Assembly: GCF_000378005.1 (NCBI RefSeq)
Contig: NZ_KB899040.1
Coordinates: 919,645 to 983,644, forward strand
Direction of reading: 5' to 3'
DNA from: Coprothermobacter platensis DSM 11748
GTDB taxonomy: Bacteria > Coprothermobacterota > Coprothermobacteria > Coprothermobacterales > Coprothermobacteraceae
Length of the DNA stretch: 64,000 nucleotides
Shown here: piece by piece, positions 7,598 to 16,482 of the stretch
Numbering within the stretch: position 1 is the first letter of the stretch
Layout of the letters: each line of letters starts with the position of its first letter
Program-made: the position numbers and the translations under genes
The notes under the pieces: model-generated
The model's database searches: none
What the model saw: only the letters and a program-made list of their open reading frames with translations
Told to the model about the DNA's origin: nothing

Positions 7598-9416
7598 CCA
7601 CGCTTCCAGGCATAAGACGACCAGAAACGTTTACGCCTGCCGACAAAAGTACTTTTTCGTCATACCTGACAACATTCGAAGTATTATTCCATACCATCAT
7701 GGCACCATTGTGCTTGACCATCAATGGCTCTGTGTTACAGATTCTGGCATTCTTATCATAGTGTTTAATTCTTAACCTATTTAGCTGCGTAATAAAACTT
7801 GTAATATCAACACCGTTGTCCCAATGCAACGCATAGTGATCAAAAAATGCTAACTTGCCGTAAAACTCATCGTCCTTAGGGAGCACCCATCTGTCCTCTA
7901 ATGTGGCGTCCAATCCTAAATTCATGGGTTGCTTTTCCATAAGTTCCAAACCAGCATTTACCACAAAGTAGCTGTTAGGTAAAAACGCTGAAAGGATTAA
8001 ACGCTGAAGCGCCTTTTCTATGGGCAGTCGGCCAAAGATTCTCGGCGTATCGGGAGTCTCTACTGCTCCCCATACGGGTAAGCTGCGCTTGGCTGTATCA
8101 GTAAAGGCTTCCGCAATTTTCTCTTCTCGTGGCAACATCCACCAGATATTCCCTATTATGGCATCATAATTAGATTCCTTTGCTCGCACGTCACCTTCTG
8201 GGTTCAGTTCTTCAGCAATAAAAAGAAAGCTTGGCTTTTTATCCAGTGCATTAGAAATCATCTTCTGTTCAAGCTCGCTCGGAAGCGCATGCCCCATATC
8301 TATGCGAGCGCCGTCAATGTCGAAACGTTCTATATAACTCACGATGATATTAGATATGTAGTCCCAAAGCTCGACATTCGGTTTAGAGCCCGGAAACCGG
8401 CTTGACTTTATAACGTCGAACAGTATGTAAGGGGGATAATCTTCGCCCACGAATGTCTTTGCAACATCTGGATGGTCAAGAAACAAACGGTAAAATGTAA
8501 CATCGTCCCATGTAGGCTGAGGATCATTTAGCCAATCGCTGAACCCGGGGGGCGTTATGACATCAAATGTGCGAATAAGTTCGGGTAGGAAGTCTTTACC
8601 TCTATTCTGGCGGACGAAATTCTCCCATTTTTCTGGGCTTGTTATGGATGGAGAGAGGCGAAATGATGTAAGGAATGCACGAACATCTTCTTTTTGATAC
8701 AAATAAGCCATATCTTCATTTGAGAGCTGACGGAAGCCCATCTCAGGTGCCTTTGGAGGTCCATACGTGCTCAAAGACGACACATTGATCCAATAGAACC
8801 AATCTGGGTGCTCAAGAATGAGCGCACTATCTCTCGCTGCCGTTCTGGGAACAAAATCCACTACAACTTTCATACCAATTCTATGGCAGAACTCAACAAA
8901 AGCGCCAAATAGATCCTCCGCAGACATATCGACCAAGGGATCTGCCAAATCTTCTGAAATGCGTAGAGGATCGCTCACGGCATAAGGAGATCCAATAGAA
9001 CCCTTCTTGAATCGGTTGCTGTATGTGCTCACAGGAAGGAGATACATGGTATCAAAATGCATAGATTTCGCATGGACAGCTACAGCGAGCATCTTTAAAA
9101 AGGTTCCCGATTCACGTAATCCCAGTACATCATCAGGCTCAAAAGAACCAAACCCTTTATGGTTATAAGCAGCATTGCTCCTGGGCAAAGAAACATAAAG
9201 GCTGTTAGAGCTCATGCTTGGTTTACCTTCTTCTTCCCCAGATTCCACTTCCAACAAACTGCTGAAAAATTCATACGGATTTACCTTAAAACGTACGCCA
9301 TCAAATGACGCTCTTCCTTTGTAACCGCACGGCATCCACTGCCTGGGAACAAAATAATTTACTGGTGCATTGCCTTTCCCCTTTTCTAACTCTCTCCCCA
9401 ATTGTTCTAAAAACAT
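7578..9416 (-). CDS. GH13 (alpha-amylase superfamily) protein
   Basis: A 612-residue protein with a GH13 barrel. Region I is VVVDFVP (near 184-190), region II GARIDMGH carries the nucleophile Asp (about 373), region III FIAEELN the acid/base Glu (about 402), and region IV ETPDTPR the third Asp (about 456). The usual NHD/SHD of region IV is TPD, so the substrate-binding His is missing. The insert EHPDWFYW near 202-209 recalls GlgE-like maltosyltransferases. A C-terminal beta domain follows. The chosen ATG at 9416 has AAAGGAG nine bases upstream and lies just after the preceding stop; an upstream in-frame start at 9455 would overlap that gene. Amylase, maltosyltransferase or a non-hydrolytic relative are all possible. 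Confidence 0.87.
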   Translation of the reverse strand: MFLEQLGRELEKGKGNAPVNYFVPRQWMPCGYKGRASFDGVRFKVNPYEFFSSLLEVESGEEEGKPSMSSNSLYVSLPRSNAAYNHKGFGSFEPDDVLGLRESGTFLKMLAVAVHAKSMHFDTMYLLPVSTYSNRFKKGSIGSPYAVSDPLRISEDLADPLVDMSAEDLFGAFVEFCHRIGMKVVVDFVPRTAARDSALILEHPDWFYWINVSSLSTYGPPKAPEMGFRQLSNEDMAYLYQKEDVRAFLTSFRLSPSITSPEKWENFVRQNRGKDFLPELIRTFDVITPPGFSDWLNDPQPTWDDVTFYRLFLDHPDVAKTFVGEDYPPYILFDVIKSSRFPGSKPNVELWDYISNIIVSYIERFDIDGARIDMGHALPSELEQKMISNALDKKPSFLFIAEELNPEGDVRAKESNYDAIIGNIWWMLPREEKIAEAFTDTAKRSLPVWGAVETPDTPRIFGRLPIEKALQRLILSAFLPNSYFVVNAGLELMEKQPMNLGLDATLEDRWVLPKDDEFYGKLAFFDHYALHWDNGVDITSFITQLNRLRIKHYDKNARICNTEPLMVKHNGAMMVWNNTSNVVRYDEKVLLSAGVNVSGRLMPGSVVVLEHE

Positions 9417-9420
9417 TGAT

Positions 9421-11220
9421 TTACGCTCCTTTCCCCACAGGCCTGATATCGACAAAATTCCACATGAGCTGGGACCCCATATTTCCTTTCTGTAATGTGG
9501 AATCTATGAGGTCGTTCACATTTGGAGCATCTATGTCTGTCCAAAAACCATGCTCCAATCTAAGAACACCTCGTGGAACACGAGAAGTAACCTTACAAGC
9601 AATGTCAAGGCTGCCTCTTTCATTTTCTATTCTGGCAAGCTCACCATCACAAATTCTTAGCTGTGCGGCGTCATCTACGTTTATTTCCAATATGGGAACG
9701 GCATTAATCTCATTGTCATATTGACTATGCAACCTAAGTCTGGCAACAGGGGTCAAAAGAAGGAAACTTCCTTCTTTTTCTCTATTTAAGTTACTTAATA
9801 CACGACTATCTGATGGCCAATTAGGATGTCCGACTTTTGGAGGTTCTGGAAGAGCGATACGCTTTTTCTCTTTCAAATAGTCATAACTAACATTCAAAGG
9901 TCTCAAAGCACCATCTATGAGTTGAATGTCATTCTCATAAAGCTCTTTATTCTTCAGCCCAAGTTTCTCAGAGAGAGCCCTACTAAGCTCCATATTGCTC
10001 ATGCTGTTTTCCGGAGCACTAAAAGCTATTTCATTGAAACCCAAATATTTGTGCCCATAGGAAGGTATTACATCTTCAAATTCTAGATAGTGCTTGGCAG
10101 GAAAAACCAAATCAGCAGCTTGAGCTGTTTCTGTCATAAACAAATCGTGCACAATAACAAAGTTATCTTCGCTCTTAAACGCTTTAATCAAAGTCCTTCT
10201 ATCTGGAATTGTGTTCAGCGGATTCGCATTTAAAACGAAAAACACTGCTCCATGTTCTCCACGCAGTTCTTCACTTAGTTTCGTCCAACTTATCGATCTA
10301 TTATTTGGTTTTTGCGACCCTAATCGTACATAGTCCACATCGATACCGTAATATGGACGATCAAAATAGAAATGATCTCTTTTCCCTATGACATCTAACA
10401 AAGATACAATTAAACGTACACAAAGGCCACCATTCCACTGACGTTGAAAGCCATAACCTAAAAATACGAATGGATTAGCACTTTTCAGAAGTCCATCACA
10501 TAACAAGTTGACGACTTCTTGACTAACACCTGATATGTCTTCCAAATTAGTGAATTTACTCATATCAAGAGGCACTTCATAACCACGTTTTTTCATTTCC
10601 ATCAAAAGTTGTAATACAAGAGCAACATCACCGCCAGGTCTAACAGGTACGTGGTTGAACGCTGCCGCAGTATCAGTTTGCACGGGATCGATAACAAAAA
10701 CGTTCTTTACCTGCCTTGCCCATGTAAATGCATGTATGGATGAGTAAGCTATATTTGCACCCCAGATTATTAAGAAGTCACTTTCCCTTATCTCGTCTAT
10801 ATCCGATCCATATATAGAACCAAAACCGTCGAGTAATTCGTTGTCTCCTGCTGTAGAGCATATGTCCCACGTTACTTCTGGCGCGCCTAACTGTCTAAAT
10901 AATCGCTGATGGAAAAAACGCGATAAAATGCCCATGTGCCCTGAATAGTCAATTCTGTAAACCTTACCTTTTGAACGGTTCATCTGCTCAGCGGCTATGT
11001 TTAATGCAAGGTCTAAAGTGATTTTTTCAAAGCCGTGAGCAGTTCTTACCATGGGCTTTACCACACGATTTACATCGTTCACTTGCCTTAAGCTTAGTGA
11101 CGCTTTGCCACAGACCAAACCGGACGTAAAAGGATGAGACTTATCACCCTTAAGTTTTCCGTTTTCATAAAGCATCCCACACGTATCGAAACAATCTCGA
11201 GGGCACACATGGTAGCTCAT
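9421..11220 (-). CDS. Molybdopterin (bis-MGD) oxidoreductase with N-terminal [4Fe-4S] motif
   Basis: This is a cytosolic (no Tat signal) member of the DMSO reductase superfamily, about 599 residues. The N-terminus has a 4Fe-4S motif CPRDCFDTC followed by VCGK some 29 residues later. Then come the FLIIWGANIAYS and NPLNTIPDRR cofactor-binding segments and a C-terminal dinucleotide-binding domain containing RLHSQYDN. The segment where the Mo/W ligand usually sits reads CSTAG, so the metal ligand (Cys, Ser or other) is uncertain and no selenocysteine is seen. I chose ATG 11220 because an extended -10 (TGGTATCAT) lies seven bases before it and the family starts just ahead of the first Cys; ATG 11262 is the alternative. 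Its substrate is unknown. Confidence 0.9.
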   Translation of the reverse strand: MSYHVCPRDCFDTCGMLYENGKLKGDKSHPFTSGLVCGKASLSLRQVNDVNRVVKPMVRTAHGFEKITLDLALNIAAEQMNRSKGKVYRIDYSGHMGILSRFFHQRLFRQLGAPEVTWDICSTAGDNELLDGFGSIYGSDIDEIRESDFLIIWGANIAYSSIHAFTWARQVKNVFVIDPVQTDTAAAFNHVPVRPGGDVALVLQLLMEMKKRGYEVPLDMSKFTNLEDISGVSQEVVNLLCDGLLKSANPFVFLGYGFQRQWNGGLCVRLIVSLLDVIGKRDHFYFDRPYYGIDVDYVRLGSQKPNNRSISWTKLSEELRGEHGAVFFVLNANPLNTIPDRRTLIKAFKSEDNFVIVHDLFMTETAQAADLVFPAKHYLEFEDVIPSYGHKYLGFNEIAFSAPENSMSNMELSRALSEKLGLKNKELYENDIQLIDGALRPLNVSYDYLKEKKRIALPEPPKVGHPNWPSDSRVLSNLNREKEGSFLLLTPVARLRLHSQYDNEINAVPILEINVDDAAQLRICDGELARIENERGSLDIACKVTSRVPRGVLRLEHGFWTDIDAPNVNDLIDSTLQKGNMGSQLMWNFVDIRPVGKGA

Positions 11221-11227
11221 AGAACAT

Positions 11228-11236
11228 ATGATACCA
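11228..11236 (-). promoter_or_regulatory. Extended -10 promoter for the oxidoreductase operon
   Basis: On the minus strand TGGTATCAT (TGn plus five of six -10 matches) ends seven bases before ATG 11220. No Shine-Dalgarno sequence precedes that ATG, so a leaderless transcript is predicted. This box would lie inside the gene if the upstream ATG 11262 were used. Confidence 0.5.
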
Positions 11237-11300
11237 AAGGCCTTAAAGAAAAGAGAGTGCATAGAGGTTAAATGTGTGCATAAAGAAGATTAGCTACTTG

Positions 11301-11330
11301 TTGTAACCTTTTTCATTGTCGTATTAAAAT
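11301..11330 (+). promoter_or_regulatory. Promoter of the DapA-family aldolase gene
   Basis: TTGTAA at 11301-11306 and TAAAAT at 11325-11330 are separated by 18 bases. Transcription would start near 11337, just ahead of the AGGAGGTG ribosome site at 11341, which precedes GTG 11357 at normal spacing. Confidence 0.6.
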
Positions 11331-11356
11331 AGAACGAAATAGGAGGTGTCGGTGAA

Positions 11357-12241
11357 GTGTTTAGGGGCATAATCGTACCATTGGTGACATCCTTTTCAAA
11401 TGACTTTTCCGTAGACTTTCAAAGTATGCGCACACATATTCAATACCTGCTTAGCCAAGGGGTAAACGGTATATTTGTCAATGCATCCACATCAGAATTC
11501 TTTTCCATGTCTGCAGATGAACAGATAAGTGTTATGAAATTGGCCACGGAAGAACTTTCCGATTCTGGTGCTGCTGTTTTAACAGGTGTAACAAGCAACA
11601 GCACATCTCATTCCGTAAAACTGGCGAAAATGGCGCGAGATCTGAACTTTGATGGTATTGTTGCAGCTCCTCCATATTACGGAACGTTTAGCGAAAAAGC
11701 GATGTTCCAGCACTTTAAATCTATCGCCCAAGCGTCTCAACTTCCACTCATTCTTTACGATATCCCTGGAGCAACCGGTAATCCTTTGCCACCTTCGCTC
11801 GTCGAAGAGCTGGTAAAAGAAGGCTTGGCAACGGGTATAAAGATTACTCGTGATAGCTTAACATATATTCAGCAAATATTAGCTATTAAGGAACGTTATC
11901 CTTCTTTCTCGGTCCTTGTTGGATTTGACCAATATCTGGCCACAAACCTATTACTTGGTGGAGATGGAGGAATAGTAGCCGGAGCCAACGTTATACCTTC
12001 TGTGTATCTGGCACTCATAAGGGCGTATGAGCAGAGCGATATGGAAGCATTTACCAACTTTGCTCGTCAAATAGGAGTTTTTAGCATGATTTATGACAAA
12101 ACAAATTCTTTTGCAGGCGCCATTAAGGCCGCTGCCCAATGGTTCCAATTACCTATTTCACTAAAATGCCGTCCTCCTCTCATAGCAGATGCACCAGAAC
12201 AGGTGGAAGAAGTGCTACTGAGGGCAGAACTTATCAAATAG
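11357..12241 (+). CDS. DapA/NAL-superfamily aldolase or lyase
   Basis: A 294-residue TIM-barrel class I aldolase of the dihydrodipicolinate synthase/N-acetylneuraminate lyase superfamily. The Schiff-base lysine lies in GIKITRDS and the catalytic tyrosine in LILYDIPGATG. The carboxylate-binding GTTGE motif of true DapA is replaced by NASTSEF, so dihydrodipicolinate synthase is unlikely; a 2-keto-3-deoxy-sugar-acid aldolase or related pyruvate lyase is more probable. It starts at GTG 11357, ten bases after AGGAGG. It is a single-gene unit diverging from the oxidoreductase operon and converging with hemW after an 11-base gap, with no terminator seen. Confidence 0.9.
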   Translation: MFRGIIVPLVTSFSNDFSVDFQSMRTHIQYLLSQGVNGIFVNASTSEFFSMSADEQISVMKLATEELSDSGAAVLTGVTSNSTSHSVKLAKMARDLNFDGIVAAPPYYGTFSEKAMFQHFKSIAQASQLPLILYDIPGATGNPLPPSLVEELVKEGLATGIKITRDSLTYIQQILAIKERYPSFSVLVGFDQYLATNLLLGGDGGIVAGANVIPSVYLALIRAYEQSDMEAFTNFARQIGVFSMIYDKTNSFAGAIKAAAQWFQLPISLKCRPPLIADAPEQVEEVLLRAELIK

Positions 12242-12252
12242 GTCGATGACGT

Positions 12253-13302
12253 TCAAACAAATGACTCTGCTGCCCTGTTAAAGAACAGCCAGTTACTAAC
12301 TTTTATGGAGCTATCGGACACAGAAAGAAACGTATTTCCATTTGCTTGTTTTACCAATGTATCCCATGCACTTGGACCGAATCGGTTTTCCACGTCTTGT
12401 CTGCGTATCCCTTCCTGTAATAGCCTCAAGTTCATAATAGCGTACTCAGACAATTGATCTACAAGCGACATTTCTTCGTATTCTTCATAAGGCGGTTCTT
12501 TGTTTTGTTCAATGCTCTCAATATAGTGTCTTATATTCGAAATCCACTTATAACGTACTCCACCAACATAACCAGCAGCAGATGGGCCCAGAGCGTAGTA
12601 GTCTTCATCATGCCAATAAATTTTGTTGTGTAAACACTGGTAGCCCGGTCTTGCATAGTTCGAGATTTCGTAATGTTCATACCCACGCTCAGTGAGGAAT
12701 TGTTCTATCTCCAACATGAGGTCTGCATCATCCCAATCCCAATCCTTGTAAACACTCCAAAAAGGCGTACCTTCATGGATTTCCAGCGGGTAAACAGAAA
12801 TATGCGGTATGCCTAAAGCAACCACAGATAAGATATCCCTTTTAACATCCTCACGCGTTTGGCGAGGAACACCTATCAAAAGATCAACGCTGATTTGCCA
12901 TTGTGTCTTTAGATCCAGAAGTGTAGAAAAACCCACTTTACTCCGTTTTAGTACAGACAGAACATTGTCAGAAAAAGATTGCACCCCTATGGATAATCGA
13001 GTGAAATTCTCAAGAACAGGCATATTCTCGGGCTTTATATCTTCAGGATTAAGTTCTATAGTCCGCTCTCTAGCTTTAGGCAAGTAGCTGACCAGCCGTT
13101 TCCAATTGCTTACACCCAAGCAGAGCGGTGTTCCACCTCCGGCATAAAGTGTATCTACTTCTTTGGGTACGCCATCCAGTTGCTTTATGATGGCGTCAGT
13201 GTAACGGTCACTCCACTTAGGTGGCATGTGAGATACACTGTAATAATCGCAAAATGGGCATCGTTCGTGGCAAAAAGGAACATGCAAATAAAAACCTGTC
13301 AT
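12253..13302 (-). CDS. hemW: HemW-like radical SAM protein
   Basis: This 349-residue protein begins with the radical SAM CxxxCxxC motif (CHERCPFC) right after FYLHVPF. It has the GGGTP loop, the TIELNPED segment and a C-terminal HemN-like domain (LSEYAIMNLRLLQEGI). That is HemW, a heme chaperone or insertase rather than coproporphyrinogen dehydrogenase: HemW has CxxxCxxC but lacks the extended N-terminus of HemN. The start ATG 13302 is one base after the lepA stop, with no Shine-Dalgarno, so translation is coupled. lepA-hemW is a common pair in Firmicutes. A heme role in this organism cannot be judged from the window. Confidence 0.9.
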   Translation of the reverse strand: MTGFYLHVPFCHERCPFCDYYSVSHMPPKWSDRYTDAIIKQLDGVPKEVDTLYAGGGTPLCLGVSNWKRLVSYLPKARERTIELNPEDIKPENMPVLENFTRLSIGVQSFSDNVLSVLKRSKVGFSTLLDLKTQWQISVDLLIGVPRQTREDVKRDILSVVALGIPHISVYPLEIHEGTPFWSVYKDWDWDDADLMLEIEQFLTERGYEHYEISNYARPGYQCLHNKIYWHDEDYYALGPSAAGYVGGVRYKWISNIRHYIESIEQNKEPPYEEYEEMSLVDQLSEYAIMNLRLLQEGIRRQDVENRFGPSAWDTLVKQANGNTFLSVSDSSIKVSNWLFFNRAAESFV

Positions 13303-13303
13303 T

Positions 13304-15097
13304 TTATGAATCAGAATCTGCCTTCAAAACGGATAAGAACGCTTCTTGAGGTATATCGACTTGGTTGAATTGGCGCATTCGTTTTTTACCCGCTTTCTGT
13401 TTTTCCAAAAGCTTCTTTTTTCTGCTAACGTCGCCGCCATAGCACTTGGCTAAGACATCTTTTCTAAGTGGCTTTACCGTTTCGCGGGCAACTATCTTAC
13501 CGCCAGCTTTTACCTGAATAACTACCTCGACCAGTTGTTTAGGTATGGTACGCTTAAGATTCAATGCAACGCTTCTTGCCGAACGCATAACCTCTTCTTT
13601 AGGAACCAGCAGTGTTATCGCATCGAGCTTTCTACCGTTTATAAAGACTTCTATTTTATCTACATCTGCTTCTCGAAAACCTATATGTTCATAATCAAAA
13701 GAAGCATAACCGCGCGTCATGCTCTTCAATTGATCGTAGAAGTCAGTAATAATCTCTGAAAAAGGTAAATCGTATTTCAAGAGGACCCTGTCCTGAGATA
13801 TATAGTCCATCTGCACCATTTTTCCGCGCCTGTTCTCACAAAGTTGAATAACATTGCCTAAATAAGCAGAAGGTACCACTACAGTACCACGTATAAAAGG
13901 CTCTTCAACTAATTCCACTTCAGAAAAATCAGGAAAATCAGCTGGATTCCTTATTTCAAGGTAATCTCCAGCACGTGTGAGTACATGGTATTCCACATTG
14001 GGAGATGTCAGTATAAGATCCAAATCAAACTCCCGTTCAAGACGTTCTCTGACAATGTCCATATGCAAAAGACCCAAAAAGCCGCAACGAAACCCTGGGC
14101 CGAATGCTTGGCTGTTCTCTGGTTCAAAGGTTAGTGCTGCATCATTTAGTTGAAGCTTCTTCAAAGATTCTCTCAGACGCTCAAAGTCTTCATTCTCTGT
14201 AGGATACATGGATGCAAACACCATGGGTTTCATAGGCGAAAAACCGGGAATAGGATTATCAGAAGGTTGAGATGCCAAGGTCATCGTATCTCCCACCGGC
14301 ACTTCTCTTATGTCTCTAATGTTGGCAGCCACGTAACCTACATCTCCGGCTGTGAGCTTCTCCACTGGAACCATTTTAAGTTCAAACACACCAACTTCGA
14401 TAACTTCTGACACTGTTCCGCCAGACCAGAACTTTATGAGGTCCCCTGCTTTTATTTCTCCATTGAATATGCGTACCACAGAGACAACACCTTTGTAATT
14501 GTCATAAAAGGCATCAAAAACTAACGCTTGTAAAGGCCCATCTTCATTACCGCTTGGTGCGGGTATCTCATTAATCAAACGCTGGATTAATTCATCCACA
14601 CCAGTACCGTCTTTTGCAGACACAAGTACGGGTTCTATGTCATCTTTCCCAAGAAGCTGAGCCATAGCACTTTTTGTGCTCTCTATATCAGCCGAAGGCA
14701 AATCTATCTTGTTTATCACCGGGACGATAGTCAAATTATGCTCCATAGCTTTGTAGGCATGAGCAACTGTCTGAGCTTCCACTCCTTGGGTTGCATCCAC
14801 CAACAGCACTGCGCCCTCACATGCAGCCAAAGAACGGGACACCTCATATGAAAAATCTACATGGCCAGGCGTATCAATAAGGTTAAAAATGTAATCACCT
14901 ATGGTAAGACGAACAGGGTGGCTCTTGATTGTTATACCTCTCTCGCGTTCCAAATCCATGCTGTCCAGCATTTGTTTTTGCAGCTTTTCACGCCTGACCA
15001 ACCCAGAAAGCTCCAGGAACCTGTCGGCTAATGTAGATTTACCATGATCAATATGTGCTATGATTGAAAAGTTTCTGATTTTGCTCTTATCTGACAT
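13304..15097 (-). CDS. lepA: Elongation factor 4 (back-translocase GTPase LepA)
   Basis: A full-length (597 residue) LepA. The P-loop HIDHGKST, the switch II DTPGHVDFSYEV and the NKID motif of the G domain are intact. The EF4-specific C-terminus is present (SRKKKLLEKQKAGKKRM). It is a ribosome-binding GTPase that acts on stalled or mistranslocated ribosomes. Its start ATG at 15097 is 40 bases inside the end of coaBC, a long overlap that fixes the order coaBC-lepA-hemW and implies coupled translation. Confidence 0.98.
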   Translation of the reverse strand: MSDKSKIRNFSIIAHIDHGKSTLADRFLELSGLVRREKLQKQMLDSMDLERERGITIKSHPVRLTIGDYIFNLIDTPGHVDFSYEVSRSLAACEGAVLLVDATQGVEAQTVAHAYKAMEHNLTIVPVINKIDLPSADIESTKSAMAQLLGKDDIEPVLVSAKDGTGVDELIQRLINEIPAPSGNEDGPLQALVFDAFYDNYKGVVSVVRIFNGEIKAGDLIKFWSGGTVSEVIEVGVFELKMVPVEKLTAGDVGYVAANIRDIREVPVGDTMTLASQPSDNPIPGFSPMKPMVFASMYPTENEDFERLRESLKKLQLNDAALTFEPENSQAFGPGFRCGFLGLLHMDIVRERLEREFDLDLILTSPNVEYHVLTRAGDYLEIRNPADFPDFSEVELVEEPFIRGTVVVPSAYLGNVIQLCENRRGKMVQMDYISQDRVLLKYDLPFSEIITDFYDQLKSMTRGYASFDYEHIGFREADVDKIEVFINGRKLDAITLLVPKEEVMRSARSVALNLKRTIPKQLVEVVIQVKAGGKIVARETVKPLRKDVLAKCYGGDVSRKKKLLEKQKAGKKRMRQFNQVDIPQEAFLSVLKADSDS

Positions 15098-16281
15098 ATA
15101 ATCCTTTCACTTAGCCACCAGGATAGGTCTACCTTCGACTGCAAAGGCGCTTCCTCTGTGGTGTTCTTATTTATTAACCAACCGCTATTTGTATCAACAC
15201 CGAATCCCGTATTTTCTTCATCAATTCTATTTGCGAAGATGGCATCCACTTGCTTTCTCGCTAATTTTTCACGCGCTTCTTCCACCACTCCATCGGTACC
15301 GGCAGCGAAAGCCAAATAAAAAACATTAGGGTACTTTTGAGTATATTTAGCTATTACATCAGGGGTAGCCTGTAATGTAAGTTCAAGATTACCTTGCCTC
15401 TTCATCTTACCAGCCACTTTCGATGTTGTAAAGTCACCCACCGCAGCAGCCATTAAGACAGCATGGCAAGAAGGCACTGTTTGATCCATTAATCTTTCCA
15501 AATCAGCTACGGACTCAAATGTTAGCAATTTTACACCGGGTGGAACATCCAAATTTACAGGACCACTAAGCAATGTAACTTCAGCACCTCGAAGTGCGCA
15601 AGCTTCAGCTAACGCATAGCCCATCTTTCCACTGGATGGGTTGGATATGAAGCGTACATCGTCTATGTATTCTCTCGTTGGGCCAGCAGTAACTAAAACT
15701 CGCATACCTGCCATGTCTTGTGGTACTAATGTCTTGGCTACGCTAAAGAGAATGGGCTCTACCTCTGGGAAACGTCCTTTGCCAACCTCTCCATCGGCCA
15801 AGTGCCCTATTTCTGGCTCCACAACGACAACTCCATGATCACGAAGTTTGCTCAAGTTCTCCTGCGTAGCTTTGTTCTCATACATCCTCACGTTCATGGC
15901 CGGCACTACAACCAGCGGTTTGTCAGAACCCAAAACTATGCTTGTAAGTAAGTTATCTGCTATGCCATTGGCTATTTTAGCTAACGTATTTGCCGTGGCG
16001 GGCGCCACGACAATAACATCGGACCATCTTCCCAGTTCTATGTGGAGGCTTCTTAATTTCATGTTCCATAAATCTTCATCCGTATAAGCTACATCATTGG
16101 TAAGGGATATAAAACTGACTGGGCCCACAAAACGCAAAGCAGATTGTGTTAGCACTGTCCTTACATGGGCATCGCATTTTGCTAATGATGATGCCACATT
16201 ACATGCTTTAAACGCCGCTATAGAACCACTTACACCTAAAAGTATGTTCTTTCTACGGAAAACAGAAGATGGAATCCACAT
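15058..16281 (-). CDS. coaBC: Bifunctional phosphopantothenoylcysteine decarboxylase/phosphopantothenate-cysteine ligase
   Basis: This 407-residue fusion makes 4'-phosphopantetheine for coenzyme A. The N-terminal flavoprotein (CoaC) part has GVSGSIAAFKA, the APATANTLAKIA flavin loop and the catalytic-loop PAMNVRMYEN. The C-terminal CoaB part has VTAGPTREYIDDVRFI and AFAAGTD. It starts at ATG 16281, six bases after the rpoZ stop. The order gmk-rpoZ-coaBC is the Firmicutes arrangement. CoA supply is relevant to the many 2-oxoacid:ferredoxin oxidoreductases in the window. Confidence 0.97.
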   Translation of the reverse strand: MWIPSSVFRRKNILLGVSGSIAAFKACNVASSLAKCDAHVRTVLTQSALRFVGPVSFISLTNDVAYTDEDLWNMKLRSLHIELGRWSDVIVVAPATANTLAKIANGIADNLLTSIVLGSDKPLVVVPAMNVRMYENKATQENLSKLRDHGVVVVEPEIGHLADGEVGKGRFPEVEPILFSVAKTLVPQDMAGMRVLVTAGPTREYIDDVRFISNPSSGKMGYALAEACALRGAEVTLLSGPVNLDVPPGVKLLTFESVADLERLMDQTVPSCHAVLMAAAVGDFTTSKVAGKMKRQGNLELTLQATPDVIAKYTQKYPNVFYLAFAAGTDGVVEEAREKLARKQVDAIFANRIDEENTGFGVDTNSGWLINKNTTEEAPLQSKVDLSWWLSERIICQIRAKSETFQS

Positions 16282-16287
16282 AAACCG

Positions 16288-16482
16288 CTAAATGCGTAAA
16301 CTAACCGAAACTTTTCTTTCGGCAATATCTTCTACAGCCTTCTCAACTGGAACTTGATAAATGCCCGTTTGAGCCAATATTTCTTTTTGCATTTTTTTCG
16401 CTGTCAAACCCACCGCAACAACCACAGCATATCTAGGGAGTCCAGTAATTCTCTCCAGCTCTTCTAATGTCACCGGCTTCAT
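16288..16482 (-). CDS. rpoZ: RNA polymerase omega subunit
   Basis: A 64-residue omega protein recognised by the TGLPRYAVVVAVGLTAKKMQ helix region, the equivalent of the conserved RYxLVxxxAKRAxQ segment, and by its position between gmk and coaBC. Omega helps fold and assemble the beta-prime subunit. ATG 16482 has AGGAGG eight bases upstream; a TTG one codon earlier is less likely. Its first 50 bases overlap the end of gmk in another frame. Confidence 0.85.
   Translation of the reverse strand: MKPVTLEELERITGLPRYAVVVAVGLTAKKMQKEILAQTGIYQVPVEKAVEDIAERKVSVSLRI

Noticed and set aside
11357-12241. Dihydrodipicolinate synthase (dapA) proper
   Set aside because: The GTTGE motif is replaced by NASTSEF and no lysine-pathway gene is nearby.
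12253-13302. Coproporphyrinogen III dehydrogenase (HemN)
   Set aside because: The CxxxCxxC motif, the short N-terminus and the place after lepA point to HemW, so heme synthesis cannot be inferred.
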